A stretch of 64,000 nucleotides of DNA from Bacillota bacterium (GTDB lineage: Bacteria > Bacillota > Clostridia > Christensenellales > UMGS416). Shown here in pieces: positions 52,701 to 61,558 of the stretch (its first letter is position 1; each line of letters starts with the position of its first letter). Where the stretch lies: the NCBI GenBank assembly GCA_023410875.1, contig JAEYPH010000012.1, positions 1-64,000 on the forward strand. Direction: 5' to 3'. Under the pieces are notes generated by a model. The model searched no databases and was not told where the DNA came from. It saw only the letters and a program-made list of their open reading frames with translations. A program made the translations under genes and the position numbers.

Positions 52701-52784
52701 GCACAGCAGGCATTTCGCGATCAGCTTCACAGGCGCGCCCGCGCCGTAGAAACCGGTCGAAACGATACCCTTTTCCTTCTTCAT
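49728..52784 (-). CDS. four-repeat extracytoplasmic protein with TM segments and zinc ribbon
   Basis: A 1018-residue protein, not recognised as a named family. A signal peptide covers residues 1-43 (hydrophobic LLCVLVLTLALPAMAYA). Four tandem domains of about 200 residues each follow (roughly 47-240, 241-443, 444-645 and 646-850). Each starts TH/TY-TIPELGLTLxxP, has W/Y-rich middles and ends IVDSAVFAP, with Ala/Ser/Pro/Thr linkers between. The pattern recalls PsbP/MOG1-like domains (inference). Two hydrophobic segments come next, then a linker and a C-terminal zinc ribbon CTKCGTKISSDGFFCAACG. The start is the ATG overlapping the stop of the upstream gene. Repeats 2 and 3 are alike even at DNA level, so duplication is recent. 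Confidence 0.8.
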   Translation of the reverse strand: MKKEKGIVSTGFYGAGAPVKLIAKCLLCVLVLTLALPAMAYAADTQTYVIQEMGLTLKIPTGLIVLTRDTKPDDPQLKRSRFTADEWAREYREKNYYMRVMDPDWSYDITLTMETSPNSRPYEDLAGMSAARLQQEMDSMRAHYESLGYRDLSVQRHDTTQMPYIEVRYNESEGDLRYWTIQYQTVHRGQAIYLEIYCYNGAPTREQQAILQGIVDTAVYAPAAAASPAVTPRPTATAAAAGTKTHTIREANLALKLPADLIVLTRGMAPDDPELRRSGFTADEWAQQCRESEKLYLRALDAQDFDFDIAVDVYTDENSKSFQNYNLSTEGELKDIEGLYRKAFSDVQGFSVDRYHTAQAIYFILRYQEVHNGSPYHTVQYQTISEGYSINLCLYSYGKPVTPEQEALLRAIVDSAVFAPPAAASPAATPLTPSPAPQPADGSGTHTLPELGLTLRVPPELIVLTRGMSPDNPELKRGGFSADEWAAHCSKNESLYMQAMSPDGNFNIHVIMNTITGGESDYASMSADELQAIEDSYREYYAMDSSYSDLSIARYAAPQATFLVLRYKGGQGDAVYHTLQYETVYNGKTYTLGLFNYDGPITQEREALLHGIVDSAVFAPAAAGSPAPSVLPTPPPPSRPAALSSVGGTHTIPELGLTLTMPDDLVVFGPNIDPKDPNLLLLDLDVEDLESYHREQNVYLDAIETDWAYAIEAALCTAEGAQAFDGASSLSPEVLQAAEDFLRSAYTRKGAEKLDLGRYTTPQAVYIRARYELPDADLPVCAVEYLTLHGGRVIRLTLNNYNGPVSLEQQATLKTIVDTAVFDSSAAASPSPAVQPTATQAQSANVDSAPSLWKRWEPLVGRVMDLSMMMLAFMVGAILTILLYTVPILIYRYAVRKTPMPKPSARKITIFSSAVALIAVTAVCLSLQMVAPAIALLLCGYANYRILTGGKAKQGQSAAVDSAGSHVNEPAPGQDEHPQPPATPDSNARYCTKCGTKISSDGFFCAACGVRIDKGVYM

Positions 52785-53335
52785 CGATCCTGCGCCTCCA
52801 TTTTGGTTTTTGCGCCGCATACGGGGCAATAAAGGCTGTTGGGCGATACGATCGCTTCGCACTTCGTGCAGCTGCGGTGACTGGGCGCGGCCAGGGAACC
52901 CTCCTGCAGGATGGGCTCCTCTTCCAAATAGCCGCTCCTGAGAATCCGATAGCCCAGAGATGCCCACAGCGGGGCCACCGTGATGGATAATCTGCTGCGC
53001 AGCAGCAGCATGCAGACAATCGCCGCCGGTATGGCGATTCTGACGTAGAGCCGGGCCGCCTTTCTGGCGTCTGCCGGGTGCAGCGCAGTTCTTCTGATCA
53101 CAAAGCGATAGATCAAAATAGGACCGATGAGCAAAATGGCCGTAGAGAAAAAGCTCAGCAAACGCTGGTCGCCCATAACCGCGAGAAAAAAACGAAGAGC
53201 AGTCTTCGGCAGCGCTTCCCCCGTGCTTTGGGTTGCAATCGTGAGGAGCGCGGAGCCAACCGCATTCAAGCCGATGCGAAAAAGATGCAGGAGTAACGCC
53301 GCAATGATCAGCAGGTTTTCAAGAGAGCGCTTCAT
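52781..53335 (-). CDS. membrane protein with C-terminal zinc ribbon
   Basis: 184 residues with an N-terminal hydrophobic helix, two further segments (LLSFFSTAILLIGPILIYRF, IAIPAAIVCMLLL) and a C-terminal zinc ribbon CTKCEAIVSPNSLYCPVCG. The second half is a paralogue of the C-terminal 150 residues of the next gene: both share ILIYRxxxRxT, YRILxxG and the ribbon. It overlaps that gene by four bases (ATGA), so both are made from one message and may form a complex (inference). The start at 53335 has only a weak ribosome site. Confidence 0.7.
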   Translation of the reverse strand: MKRSLENLLIIAALLLHLFRIGLNAVGSALLTIATQSTGEALPKTALRFFLAVMGDQRLLSFFSTAILLIGPILIYRFVIRRTALHPADARKAARLYVRIAIPAAIVCMLLLRSRLSITVAPLWASLGYRILRSGYLEEEPILQEGSLAAPSHRSCTKCEAIVSPNSLYCPVCGAKTKMEAQDR

Positions 53336-53466
53336 ATCAGGCAACCCCCGTTCATTGCGATAGCCCAGGGACGATCCGTGCGTTTATTATCATAAACAAA
53401 AAAATAAATCAAATCAAGAACGATAATGGCCGTTTTTGGCACATGCGCCGCCGAGGCGCCAATAGG

Positions 53467-53499
53467 AAGGCCCGGCTCCCGCGGTGGAGGCCGGGCCTT
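53467..53499 (-). terminator. terminator of the DgoD-SDR operon
   Basis: AAGGCCCGG and CCGGGCCTT (9 bp) flank a 15-base loop just past the SDR stop. The other bases in the 53336-53519 gap hold no gene. Confidence 0.7.
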
Positions 53500-53519
53500 G
53501 TGTTTATCGTCTGGGGCTG

Positions 53520-54290
53520 CTAGACATACTCGTTGTCGGTCAGCACCGGCAGCAGCGCGCCGCCGTCGATGGTCAGCACCGTGCCGGTGATGGACGCCGC
53601 GGCTTCGGAGCACAGGAACACCGCCGCCGCGCCGACCTCCTCGGGGTTGGTGTAGCGCCCCGCGGGGATGCGCTGCACATTGCGCTCCCGGCCCCGTCGG
53701 GCGCCTTCGCCGTAGTGCTCCAGCCACGTGTAGCCCGGCGCGATGCACACCACGCGGATGTGGTCACGGGCCAGCTCCAGCGCCAGGTTCTCTGTCATCT
53801 TGTTCACGGCTGCCTTGGCGGCGGCGTAGATGGCTGCGTTGGGGAAGCTGCCGCGGCCATGGTTGCTGGAGATGTTGACGACCACGCCGCCGCGGCCATG
53901 CCCGCGCATGATTTCCACGGCGCTCTGGGTGCAGAAGTACGCGCCCTTGAGGTCGGTATCCATGACGGTATGCCACAGGTCTTCTGTGGCGTCGGCGATC
54001 GGCGTAAACCGCGTGATGCCTGCGTTGTTCACCAGAACGTCCAGGCCGTCGAAATCTTGGGAGAAGGCCTGGAACATGGCGCGGATCTGGGGCACCTGGC
54101 GGATGTCCGCCTGATAAATCTCCGCCCGGCGGCCCAGCGCTCGCACCTGCGCCGCGGTCTGCTGGGCGCCTTCCGGCGTGCTGGAATAGTGTACGGCGAT
54201 GTCATAGCCCGCCTGGGCCAGCGCCACGGCGATGCCGCGGCCAATGCCCTTGGAGCTGCCGGTGACCAGAGCTGTCTTGGCCATGGGCAT
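53520..54290 (-). CDS. short-chain dehydrogenase/reductase
   Basis: A 256-residue classical SDR. Cofactor loop TGSSKGIGRGIAVAL, NNAGITRFTPI, Ser in VNISSNHG and YxxxK in IYAAAKAAVNK. IDGGALLPV at the end is typical of sugar and 3-oxoacyl reductases. It follows the galactonate dehydratase-like gene by 60 bases in the same direction, so a role in oxidising a sugar or aldose of the same pathway is plausible (inference). AAAGGAG precedes the ATG. Confidence 0.88.
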   Translation of the reverse strand: MPMAKTALVTGSSKGIGRGIAVALAQAGYDIAVHYSSTPEGAQQTAAQVRALGRRAEIYQADIRQVPQIRAMFQAFSQDFDGLDVLVNNAGITRFTPIADATEDLWHTVMDTDLKGAYFCTQSAVEIMRGHGRGGVVVNISSNHGRGSFPNAAIYAAAKAAVNKMTENLALELARDHIRVVCIAPGYTWLEHYGEGARRGRERNVQRIPAGRYTNPEEVGAAAVFLCSEAAASITGTVLTIDGGALLPVLTDNEYV

Positions 54291-54350
54291 GTATGGTCAC
54301 TCCTTTCCAAACCAACAGCGAGGATACGAAAAAACTGCGTTTTTTCGACC

Positions 54351-55469
54351 TTACCACTCGCCGAAGGAGCCGTCGTCCTCATGGAACCAACGGGGCGTGT
54401 CCCACTCGCCGTCGTTGATCTTGTCGGCCAGGGCTTCCTCGTCCAGCTCCACGCCCAGGCCGGGCTTGGTGGGCAGCTCGATGTATCCGTCCTTGATCAC
54501 GAAAGGTTCCTTGATATACCCCTCGCCCAGGTGCACCTGCTCCTGGCACAGGAAGTTGGGCACGCAGGCGTCCACCTGCAGGCCGGCGGCCAGAGAGATC
54601 GGGCCCAGAGGGTTGTGGGGCGCCACGGCCACGTAATAGGCCTCGGCCATGGCGGCGATCTTCTTTGCCTCCAGGATGCCCCCGCAGTGGCAGATGTCCG
54701 GCTGCAGCACGGCGGCCGCCTGCTTCTCCAGCACCTCGCGATAGCCCCAGCGGGTAAACAGCCGCTCGCCGGTCGCAATCGGTATGCTGGTGGCGCGGGC
54801 CACCATGGCCAGCGCGTCTACGTTATCCGGCAGCACCGGCTCTTCCATGAACAGCAGGTTGTAGGGCTCCAGCGCCTTGGCCATGCGGATGGACATGGCC
54901 GGGTTGAAACGGCCGTGCATGTCCACGGCCAGGTCGCAGCTCTTGGGGATGGCCGCGCGGATGGCGGCGATCTTCTCGATGCAGTTGTCCACGAACTCCG
55001 GCGTGTCGATGTGGCGCACCGGGCCGTGGAAGCTGGTCTTGAGCGCCGTGAAGCCCTTTTTGGCCATGGCGGCGGCGGAGGCGGCATTCTCCTCGATGGT
55101 GCTGCCGCCGATGTGGCCGTACACACGGATGCGGTCCCGTACGGCGCCGCCCAGCAGCTGGTACACGGGCACGCCCAGCCACTGGCCGGTGATGTCCCAC
55201 AGGGCCTGTTCCACGCCGGACAGGGCGCTGGTCAGCACCGCGCCGCCGCGATAGAACGTGCCGCGGTACAGGATCTGCCAGTGCTTCTCGATCTGGCGGG
55301 GGTCCTGGCCGATCAGGTAGGGCTCCATCTCCTTGATGGCCATGGCCACGGTGCGGGCACGGCCCTCCACGATGGGCTCGCCCAGGCCCACGATGCCCTC
55401 GTCGGTGTGCACCTTGAGGAAGTGCCAGCGCGGCTTCACGAAGATGCTTTCCAGCTTGGTGATCTTCAT
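54351..55469 (-). CDS. mandelate racemase/enolase-family sugar acid dehydratase (DgoD-like)
   Basis: A 372-residue enolase-superfamily protein, D-galactonate dehydratase-like. Metal ligands lie in AVDMHGRFNP, LFMEEPVLPDN and ATGERLFTRWGY; PDICHCGGI and the His in VAPHNPLGPIS follow; the N-terminal lid has GEPIVEGRARTV. Related enzymes dehydrate galactonate, gluconate or other acid sugars to 2-keto-3-deoxy acids. The exact substrate cannot be named. AAGGAGGAG precedes the ATG. KDG kinase and aldolase genes are absent. Confidence 0.85.
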   Translation of the reverse strand: MKITKLESIFVKPRWHFLKVHTDEGIVGLGEPIVEGRARTVAMAIKEMEPYLIGQDPRQIEKHWQILYRGTFYRGGAVLTSALSGVEQALWDITGQWLGVPVYQLLGGAVRDRIRVYGHIGGSTIEENAASAAAMAKKGFTALKTSFHGPVRHIDTPEFVDNCIEKIAAIRAAIPKSCDLAVDMHGRFNPAMSIRMAKALEPYNLLFMEEPVLPDNVDALAMVARATSIPIATGERLFTRWGYREVLEKQAAAVLQPDICHCGGILEAKKIAAMAEAYYVAVAPHNPLGPISLAAGLQVDACVPNFLCQEQVHLGEGYIKEPFVIKDGYIELPTKPGLGVELDEEALADKINDGEWDTPRWFHEDDGSFGEW

Positions 55470-55482
55470 ATTCTCCTCCTTA

Positions 55483-55572
55483 TTTCGCCTTCGGCGCTGT
55501 TGCGCCTTGGCGATCTAGACGTGTTATAAAGGATTCCCGTTTATCGCCCGCCGAGGACCGTCGCCGGGCGAT
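55483..55572 (+). repeat. repeat family B, copy 3
   Basis: Hairpin I is CGCC-TTC-GGCGC-TGTT-GCGCC-TT-GGCG, followed by GATCTAGACG, a 25-base linker and hairpin II TCGCCCGCCG/CGCCGGGCGA. It lies antisense between the YbaK-like gene and the DgoD-like gene, just before the latter's ribosome site. 55573-55703 has no gene. Confidence 0.8.
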
Positions 55573-55703
55573 CTCATAACATTCTCAAACTATCATTTGA
55601 TAGAGGAGCGGGGACGCCTGCGGGCGGGCTCTTTTGTTCGTCTTGTGCTGATTGTTTATTTCCTCCGCCGAGTAAATCGGCGTTCGGCTTCTTAGCTCGC
55701 GTC

Positions 55704-56201
55704 TCATCCTGGGGTTGTGTTGAATAACCGAGGAGTATAGCCCAGGCTGCCCATGGCCCGCAGGAAGTCAGCGGTATCCAGTGTGATTGTGGCCTCGTTG
55801 TCGTTGGGGTGGCACTGTATGCGCGGGCTGTGGGTGAGCCCCTCATCCAGCGCCAGCGTTACGCGGCGCCCGGTGTCGTTGAGCAGGCCGAAGGGCGTCA
55901 CCGAACCCGGCGTAAGCCCCAGCACCTCCAGCAGGTCTTCCGCAGGGGCGAAGCGAAGGGTTTTCATGCCCAGTGTGCGGGCCAGCGCCTTGATGTTGAG
56001 CCTCTGCTCCGCCCGCAGCACGGCCAGCACCCACGCCTCTGCGCCGTCGGTCAGGAACAGGTTCTTGCAATCGGCGCCGTCGCCGCAGTCGTATTGGGCG
56101 GCCTGCTCGCATGTGAAAACCGCCGGGTGTTCGTGGACGGCAAAAATGATCCCCAGGCTGTGCAGAAAATCGTAGACATCCTGACGGCTTTTGTACGGCA
56201 T
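55704..56201 (-). CDS. YbaK/ProX-like aminoacyl-tRNA deacylase
   Basis: 165 residues of the prolyl-tRNA synthetase-associated (YbaK/ProX) domain. DVYDFLHSLGIIFAVHEHPAVF begins it in register with the family; CKNLFLTDGAEAWVLAVL, LRFAPAEDLLEVLGLTPGS and VTPFGLLNDTGRRVTLALDE follow, with the catalytic-loop Lys in CKNLFL. These proteins clear mischarged Ala-tRNA(Pro) or Cys-tRNA(Pro). The start at 56201 has AAAGGAG 11 bases upstream; the longer frame does not. Confidence 0.85.
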   Translation of the reverse strand: MPYKSRQDVYDFLHSLGIIFAVHEHPAVFTCEQAAQYDCGDGADCKNLFLTDGAEAWVLAVLRAEQRLNIKALARTLGMKTLRFAPAEDLLEVLGLTPGSVTPFGLLNDTGRRVTLALDEGLTHSPRIQCHPNDNEATITLDTADFLRAMGSLGYTPRLFNTTPG

Positions 56202-56342
56202 ACGCGTTGGTTGGCTCCTTTTCAGGGCTATCGGCATGATTATAGCACGGGTTGCGGTAGAGGATATGGGGTATTTGGCGGATGATTACCGGGAAGAGGC
56301 CATAGGGCGATGAAAGAATGGTCGATATAGGGGTATGGCGTG

Positions 56343-56371
56343 TTGTTATAGTACCCTGATTTTGGTAGAAT
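56343..56371 (+). promoter_or_regulatory. promoter of the lipoprotein gene
   Basis: TTGTTA (56343-56348), a 17-base spacer, TAGAAT (56366-56371). Confidence 0.5.
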
Positions 56372-56418
56372 ATGGTCACGCTCCATACATAGATCCCACA
56401 GGTGAAGGAGGTTTTTCC

Positions 56419-56892
56419 ATGAGATCTTCCGCTTCCCTTCGAAAAGGTGAGCCTGAAGGACGCAATATTCTGACGTTCGCATCCGGATGGGTCTGCTTTG
56501 TCGCATTCGTTCTGCTGCTCGCACTCGCGGCGGGCTGCAGCGCTCCGGCCCCAGAGCTTTCCGCCGTTTTTGATGAAGATGCCGTAAAGCAGAAGGCGCA
56601 GGATGTCATTGCCTTGTTCAACGCGCAAGACACCGATGCAATAAGGGAAATCTCCTCACAAACCTTGAATGACGCTCTTACAGACGACGTATTTTCACAG
56701 ATTTATGCGGCGCTGGGGCAGGGCGGCGACTTTATGGAAGTCACGAACATGACGGCCTCCGGTTCTGCCAACAAGAGCACCGGCGAACAGTTCGCGGTGG
56801 TCGTGGCGCAGGCAAAGTATAAAAATAAAAGCTTCACCTATACCATTTCATTCGACACCGATATGAAACTCGCGGGGATTTATTACAAATGA
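56419..56892 (+). CDS. DUF3887-like lipoprotein
   Basis: 157 residues. The signal peptide FVLLLALAAGC ends with a lipobox (LAAGC), so it is attached to the membrane through Cys. After a short linker the domain reads VKQKAQDVIALFNAQDTDAI and continues with Gly/Thr-rich strands YKNKSFTYTISFDTDMKLAG to the end, a DUF3887 pattern. Function unknown. GAAGGAGG precedes the ATG. Confidence 0.8.
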   Translation: MRSSASLRKGEPEGRNILTFASGWVCFVAFVLLLALAAGCSAPAPELSAVFDEDAVKQKAQDVIALFNAQDTDAIREISSQTLNDALTDDVFSQIYAALGQGGDFMEVTNMTASGSANKSTGEQFAVVVAQAKYKNKSFTYTISFDTDMKLAGIYYK

Positions 56893-56964
56893 AACAAACG
56901 CTGCCGGTGCGCAACATCGGCAGCGATTGGGACGACTTGTCATAACTGTGCCAGCGAACGCCGC

Positions 56965-58017
56965 CTACAGCGGCCGGATGTTGTCCACCTTCCAGTTCCC
57001 CTTGTCGTTGGCCTGCTCGATGCAGCGGATGCCCAGCGGGCGCGCACCGTACAGGCCGTCGCCCTCGCGGCGCACCAGCGCCAGCGTCACCTCGCCCTCG
57101 GCGCTCAAAGGCGCGAACCGCGCGGCCTCCACGCGTTCATACGCACCCAGGAAATCGCCGATCTGATCGATGGTCAAACCTGTGGCCAGCTCCTGGGACA
57201 GATACCCAGTGGCTTCATCGGCCTGGCCCAATGCCCACGCCTCCAGGAAGGCCCGGGCGGTGTCCTCGGCGCTCTCGGGAATTTTTGGATCGCCCTCGAA
57301 CCACACCAGATGCTGCTGCTCGGTGTATTGGCCGTCGGCATAGGTCCACGTGGTCAGGCGGGCGTGGCCGGCGGTGTCGCCCATGGGCAGCAGGCTGGTC
57401 ACTTCTCCGTGCTCGTCCACATCCACCCGGGCGGAGCTCTCACGGAACAGCTCCCGCCAGGCGCCGTCCTGGTCGCCGTCCGGCGCGGCGATCACGACCC
57501 AGTCGCTGACGCCCTGGCTGCGCACGGCCACGGCCTGGCGGCCCTCCAGGTCCAGCGCCAGCAGCTCCGGGCGGCCGCTGGGCAGCGACAGGCTTAAGAC
57601 CGCGTTGCCGGCGTCGTCCTCCACGACCAGCCAGTTGGTCACGTAGCGCAGCAGCGTGGCGCGGTAGCCGTCGCGCAGGTTGATTTGCGACAGCAGGTCC
57701 GGCGTCACCGGCAAAAAGCTGTTGCTGGGCGACGCCTCGGGGAAAATCTCGGCCTCCACGACGCCCCGGGGCCAGCGCACCAGCCGCGCGGGCAGGGCCT
57801 CCTGGGGCGCAGTCAGCGTTCCTTCGGCAAAATCCAGCCGGAAAGCGCCGGGGATGTGGCCCTGGGCCAGCGGCACATAATGCACATAGCAGCGGCCGTT
57901 TTCCGGCACGGGCAACCCTGCCGGCTGGTCCTGGGTCACCTCGCCAATGGGGGCGTTGTTGGCGTAGAGCAGACACGGAACGGCGCTTTTGATGACCAAC
58001 ATGGGCACAGCACGCAT
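56965..58017 (-). CDS. hypothetical protein, no recognised domain
   Basis: 350 residues, not recognised. Strand-rich and acidic throughout, with alternating short hydrophobic stretches (LLRYVTNWLVVEDDAGNAVL, WVVIAAPDGDQDGAW). The C-terminal third contains a helical segment EDTARAFLEAWALGQADEA resembling NTF2/DUF4878-type domains (weak). No signal peptide is evident. AAAGGGGAG precedes the ATG. It converges on the lipoprotein gene with 72 bases between the stops. Confidence 0.65.
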   Translation of the reverse strand: MRAVPMLVIKSAVPCLLYANNAPIGEVTQDQPAGLPVPENGRCYVHYVPLAQGHIPGAFRLDFAEGTLTAPQEALPARLVRWPRGVVEAEIFPEASPSNSFLPVTPDLLSQINLRDGYRATLLRYVTNWLVVEDDAGNAVLSLSLPSGRPELLALDLEGRQAVAVRSQGVSDWVVIAAPDGDQDGAWRELFRESSARVDVDEHGEVTSLLPMGDTAGHARLTTWTYADGQYTEQQHLVWFEGDPKIPESAEDTARAFLEAWALGQADEATGYLSQELATGLTIDQIGDFLGAYERVEAARFAPLSAEGEVTLALVRREGDGLYGARPLGIRCIEQANDKGNWKVDNIRPL

Positions 58018-58029
58018 GGTTGACTCCCC

Positions 58030-58058
58030 TTTACGCGATAGTGGGCTTGCAGTATAAT
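58030..58058 (+). promoter_or_regulatory. promoter of asnS
   Basis: TTTACG (58030-58035), a 17-base spacer, TATAAT (58053-58058). No T-box leader is visible in the 70 bases before the start. Confidence 0.65.
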
Positions 58059-58128
58059 CTATTCATGTCTTTGCCAAACTATGTAAGCCCTTGTAAATCC
58101 CGCCAAATTCGCTATCGGAGGACCTGAC

Positions 58129-59532
<1,404 letters not shown>

Positions 59533-59544
59533 TAAGGTGGTATC

Positions 59545-59579
59545 AAAAAACCGGCAGCGGAGTTTGCTGCCGGTTTTTC
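59545..59579 (+). terminator. terminator of asnS
   Basis: AAAAAACCGGCAGC and GCTGCCGGTTTTT form a 13-bp stem with an eight-base loop; also usable from the convergent strand. Confidence 0.93.
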
Positions 59580-59598
59580 TATGACTAAGTTTGTGAAG

Positions 59599-60249
59599 TT
59601 AATCCTGCTGGGCCCGCGTAGTGAAGTACACAAACCCTCCGCCCAGAAGCGTCGTCTCCACCCAGAGCTTCAAATCAATCTGCGTACTCTTCCCTTCATC
59701 GTACATCACCGCCTGTACGCTCTGGCCATCCTCCCCCACTTCCAGCGAGACGATTGTGACCCAGTGCCAGTCGTCCAGATTGTGCAGCTTTCCGTTGGAG
59801 AGATTCAGGAATGCCACCGGGCAATCCTGCCGAAGACCCTCGGCGATGAACGCGACGACACGGGACAAGTCCGGACGCTCGCAGGCCGCTGTCGGCACAC
59901 GCAGCAAATGGCTGCTCAGGCCCGCGCCCACGCAATCCGCCAGCGCCAGCACGCCTTCGCTTAAGATTTCCAGGCGGTTCACGCCGTTCATCGTGGGAGT
60001 CACATGTTCCCACACGGACTCCATAAGCCCGACGCAGCCGGCCTTGCCGTCTGCGTTGTGGGGGAGCGGTATGCCCTTCACCTTGTGCAGGTACAGCAGC
60101 ACGGTGGCCGCCACCGTGGGGCCGCAGCCCGCCATCCTCTGCCAGTTTGTGCCGTACCACTCCTGGTCCAGCCCAAAGCTAACGCTCTCGTTTTCGCTTA
60201 TGATGTGCAAGCTCTCGGGCCGGCTCAATGCATAGGTTTGTCTGCTCAA
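59599..60249 (-). CDS. C39-like cysteine peptidase family protein
   Basis: 216 residues of the papain-like peptidase C39_2 type. The presumed catalytic Cys42 is in WQRMAGCGPTVAATV, the His in NLDDWHWVTIVSL, and an Asp/Asn follows in VMYDEGKS. No signal peptide is visible, so it may be cytoplasmic or a domain-only protein. The frame begins with TTG behind a poor GGTAGGAA site; a few in-frame alternatives exist, so the start is uncertain. Function unknown. Confidence 0.7.
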   Translation of the reverse strand: MSRQTYALSRPESLHIISENESVSFGLDQEWYGTNWQRMAGCGPTVAATVLLYLHKVKGIPLPHNADGKAGCVGLMESVWEHVTPTMNGVNRLEILSEGVLALADCVGAGLSSHLLRVPTAACERPDLSRVVAFIAEGLRQDCPVAFLNLSNGKLHNLDDWHWVTIVSLEVGEDGQSVQAVMYDEGKSTQIDLKLWVETTLLGGGFVYFTTRAQQD

Positions 60250-60335
60250 TATTCCTACCCTGTATCTTAAGATAAGATCATATTAATACAGGTTGCTTCC
60301 GGAGCCAAGTCCCATGATTTGGATGCGCCGATACC

Positions 60336-61211
60336 TCAGCCCCGTTCCAACTCCGCCAACACCGCGTATAGCGTGACCCACCGGCTGGGTTTGCCGACAG
60401 CCTCTTTGGGCAGCCAGCTTTTCTGCAGCGTGCCATCCAGGCGCACGCGTCCCGCTTCGTCGGTGCGCTCCGCCAGCAGCGCCCATGCCTCATCCAGCGC
60501 CGGGTGGCGACCGTGGCCCAGCGCGCATAGGCTTTCCACAATGTTCTGCACGCCCACGCGCATGGTTTCCATGGGGAAGAACGTATCCTGCACGCGCCAG
60601 CCCGGACGCATGTCCAACACCGGCTGGCGGCCGTCGGCGGTGCGGTAGAAGAGGTCGCGCCGCAGAAAGTAATCGGCCACGCCCTGCGCCGCGGCGAAGG
60701 GCACGCCGCGCTTGGCGCATTCGCCGGCCAGCAGCAGGCCGTGCAGCGCTGCGCGGTAGCAGCTCTTTTTCGGCGGGTTGCGCTTTTGCAGCCGGTGCAG
60801 GCAGAACCAGCCGCCGTCGTCCATTTGGTGGGCGCACAAGGCGTCCAGTCGCTCGCGCACCTGGGGTTCCCCGCCCCGGCCCAGCATGACCAGCGCCCGC
60901 AGCGCCAGCGCGTCGCCGCAGCCGCAGTCCAGCGGCGGCTCCAGCACCCGGCGCACCGCGGGTTCGGCGTCCATGATGTCGCGGGTCAGGCCGCACTCGG
61001 CCAGCGCCAACATGTGGTAAATAAGCCACAGGCCCTTGGTTTCGGTCATCCATGCGGCATTCCGCGCTTGGGGCAGCGCGGCGATGGCAGCAGCCACAGC
61101 CTGCTCCCGCTGTTCCGCGGGGAAGCGGTGCGGCAACTCGGCCATCAGCCGGTGGCGGGTCAATATAAAGGAGGGATCATCCAGCCAGGCCAGGGCGCTT
61201 TCGGCATTCAT
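60336..61211 (-). CDS. hypothetical alpha-toroid (prenyltransferase/squalene cyclase repeat-like) protein
   Basis: 291 residues, mostly helical, with repeat-like elements DDGGWFCLHRLQKRNPPKKS and DEAGRVRLDGTLQKSW, and ALRALVMLGRGGEPQVRERL between. These recall the QW-type repeats of the prenyltransferase/squalene oxidase alpha-toroid fold. No DxDD or other catalytic motif is seen, so no terpenoid function is claimed. AAAGGGGGC precedes the second ATG. Three 22-base-spaced direct repeats lie just upstream. Confidence 0.65.
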   Translation of the reverse strand: MNAESALAWLDDPSFILTRHRLMAELPHRFPAEQREQAVAAAIAALPQARNAAWMTETKGLWLIYHMLALAECGLTRDIMDAEPAVRRVLEPPLDCGCGDALALRALVMLGRGGEPQVRERLDALCAHQMDDGGWFCLHRLQKRNPPKKSCYRAALHGLLLAGECAKRGVPFAAAQGVADYFLRRDLFYRTADGRQPVLDMRPGWRVQDTFFPMETMRVGVQNIVESLCALGHGRHPALDEAWALLAERTDEAGRVRLDGTLQKSWLPKEAVGKPSRWVTLYAVLAELERG

Positions 61212-61230
61212 GGGCATGCCCCCTTTGTGC

Positions 61231-61285
61231 GGATATCAACAGGGAACGCACAGGATATCAACAGATTACCAACAGGATACCACAC
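61231..61285. repeat. operator-like direct repeats, 22-base period
   Basis: GGATATCAACAG at 61231-61242 and 61253-61264, and a weaker GGATACCACAC at 61275-61285. The exact 22-base spacing puts them on one face of the helix, 20 bases before the hypothetical gene on the minus strand. The other bases up to 61558 carry no gene; TATAAT at 61508-61513 is a likely -10 for the GH28 gene. Confidence 0.55.
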
Positions 61286-61558
61286 AAAGGCGACGGCAGG
61301 CTGGCATGTTTGGAAAGGATTTATGCGGCTGCCGCCACACGCAGCCTATCAAATGCAATTTGAATTTTGCTTCTTCTGCAAAGCAGATGCAGATAGAGAT
61401 AGGTGCATGATGCAGCTAAGATAGAATTGCTCAGTAGAACCGACTGAAACCGTTAGTCACAAATGTATATATCTATTGCCTTCGTCTAGGGTAACGTCCA
61501 GATATGTTATAATACCAAATATAGACGAAAGAGCTCTGTGAAAGAATAGGAGGAACCG

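Noticed and set aside
61231..61285. CRISPR array
   Set aside because: Repeats are 12 bases with 10-base gaps; no spacers of 30 or more bases and no cas genes.
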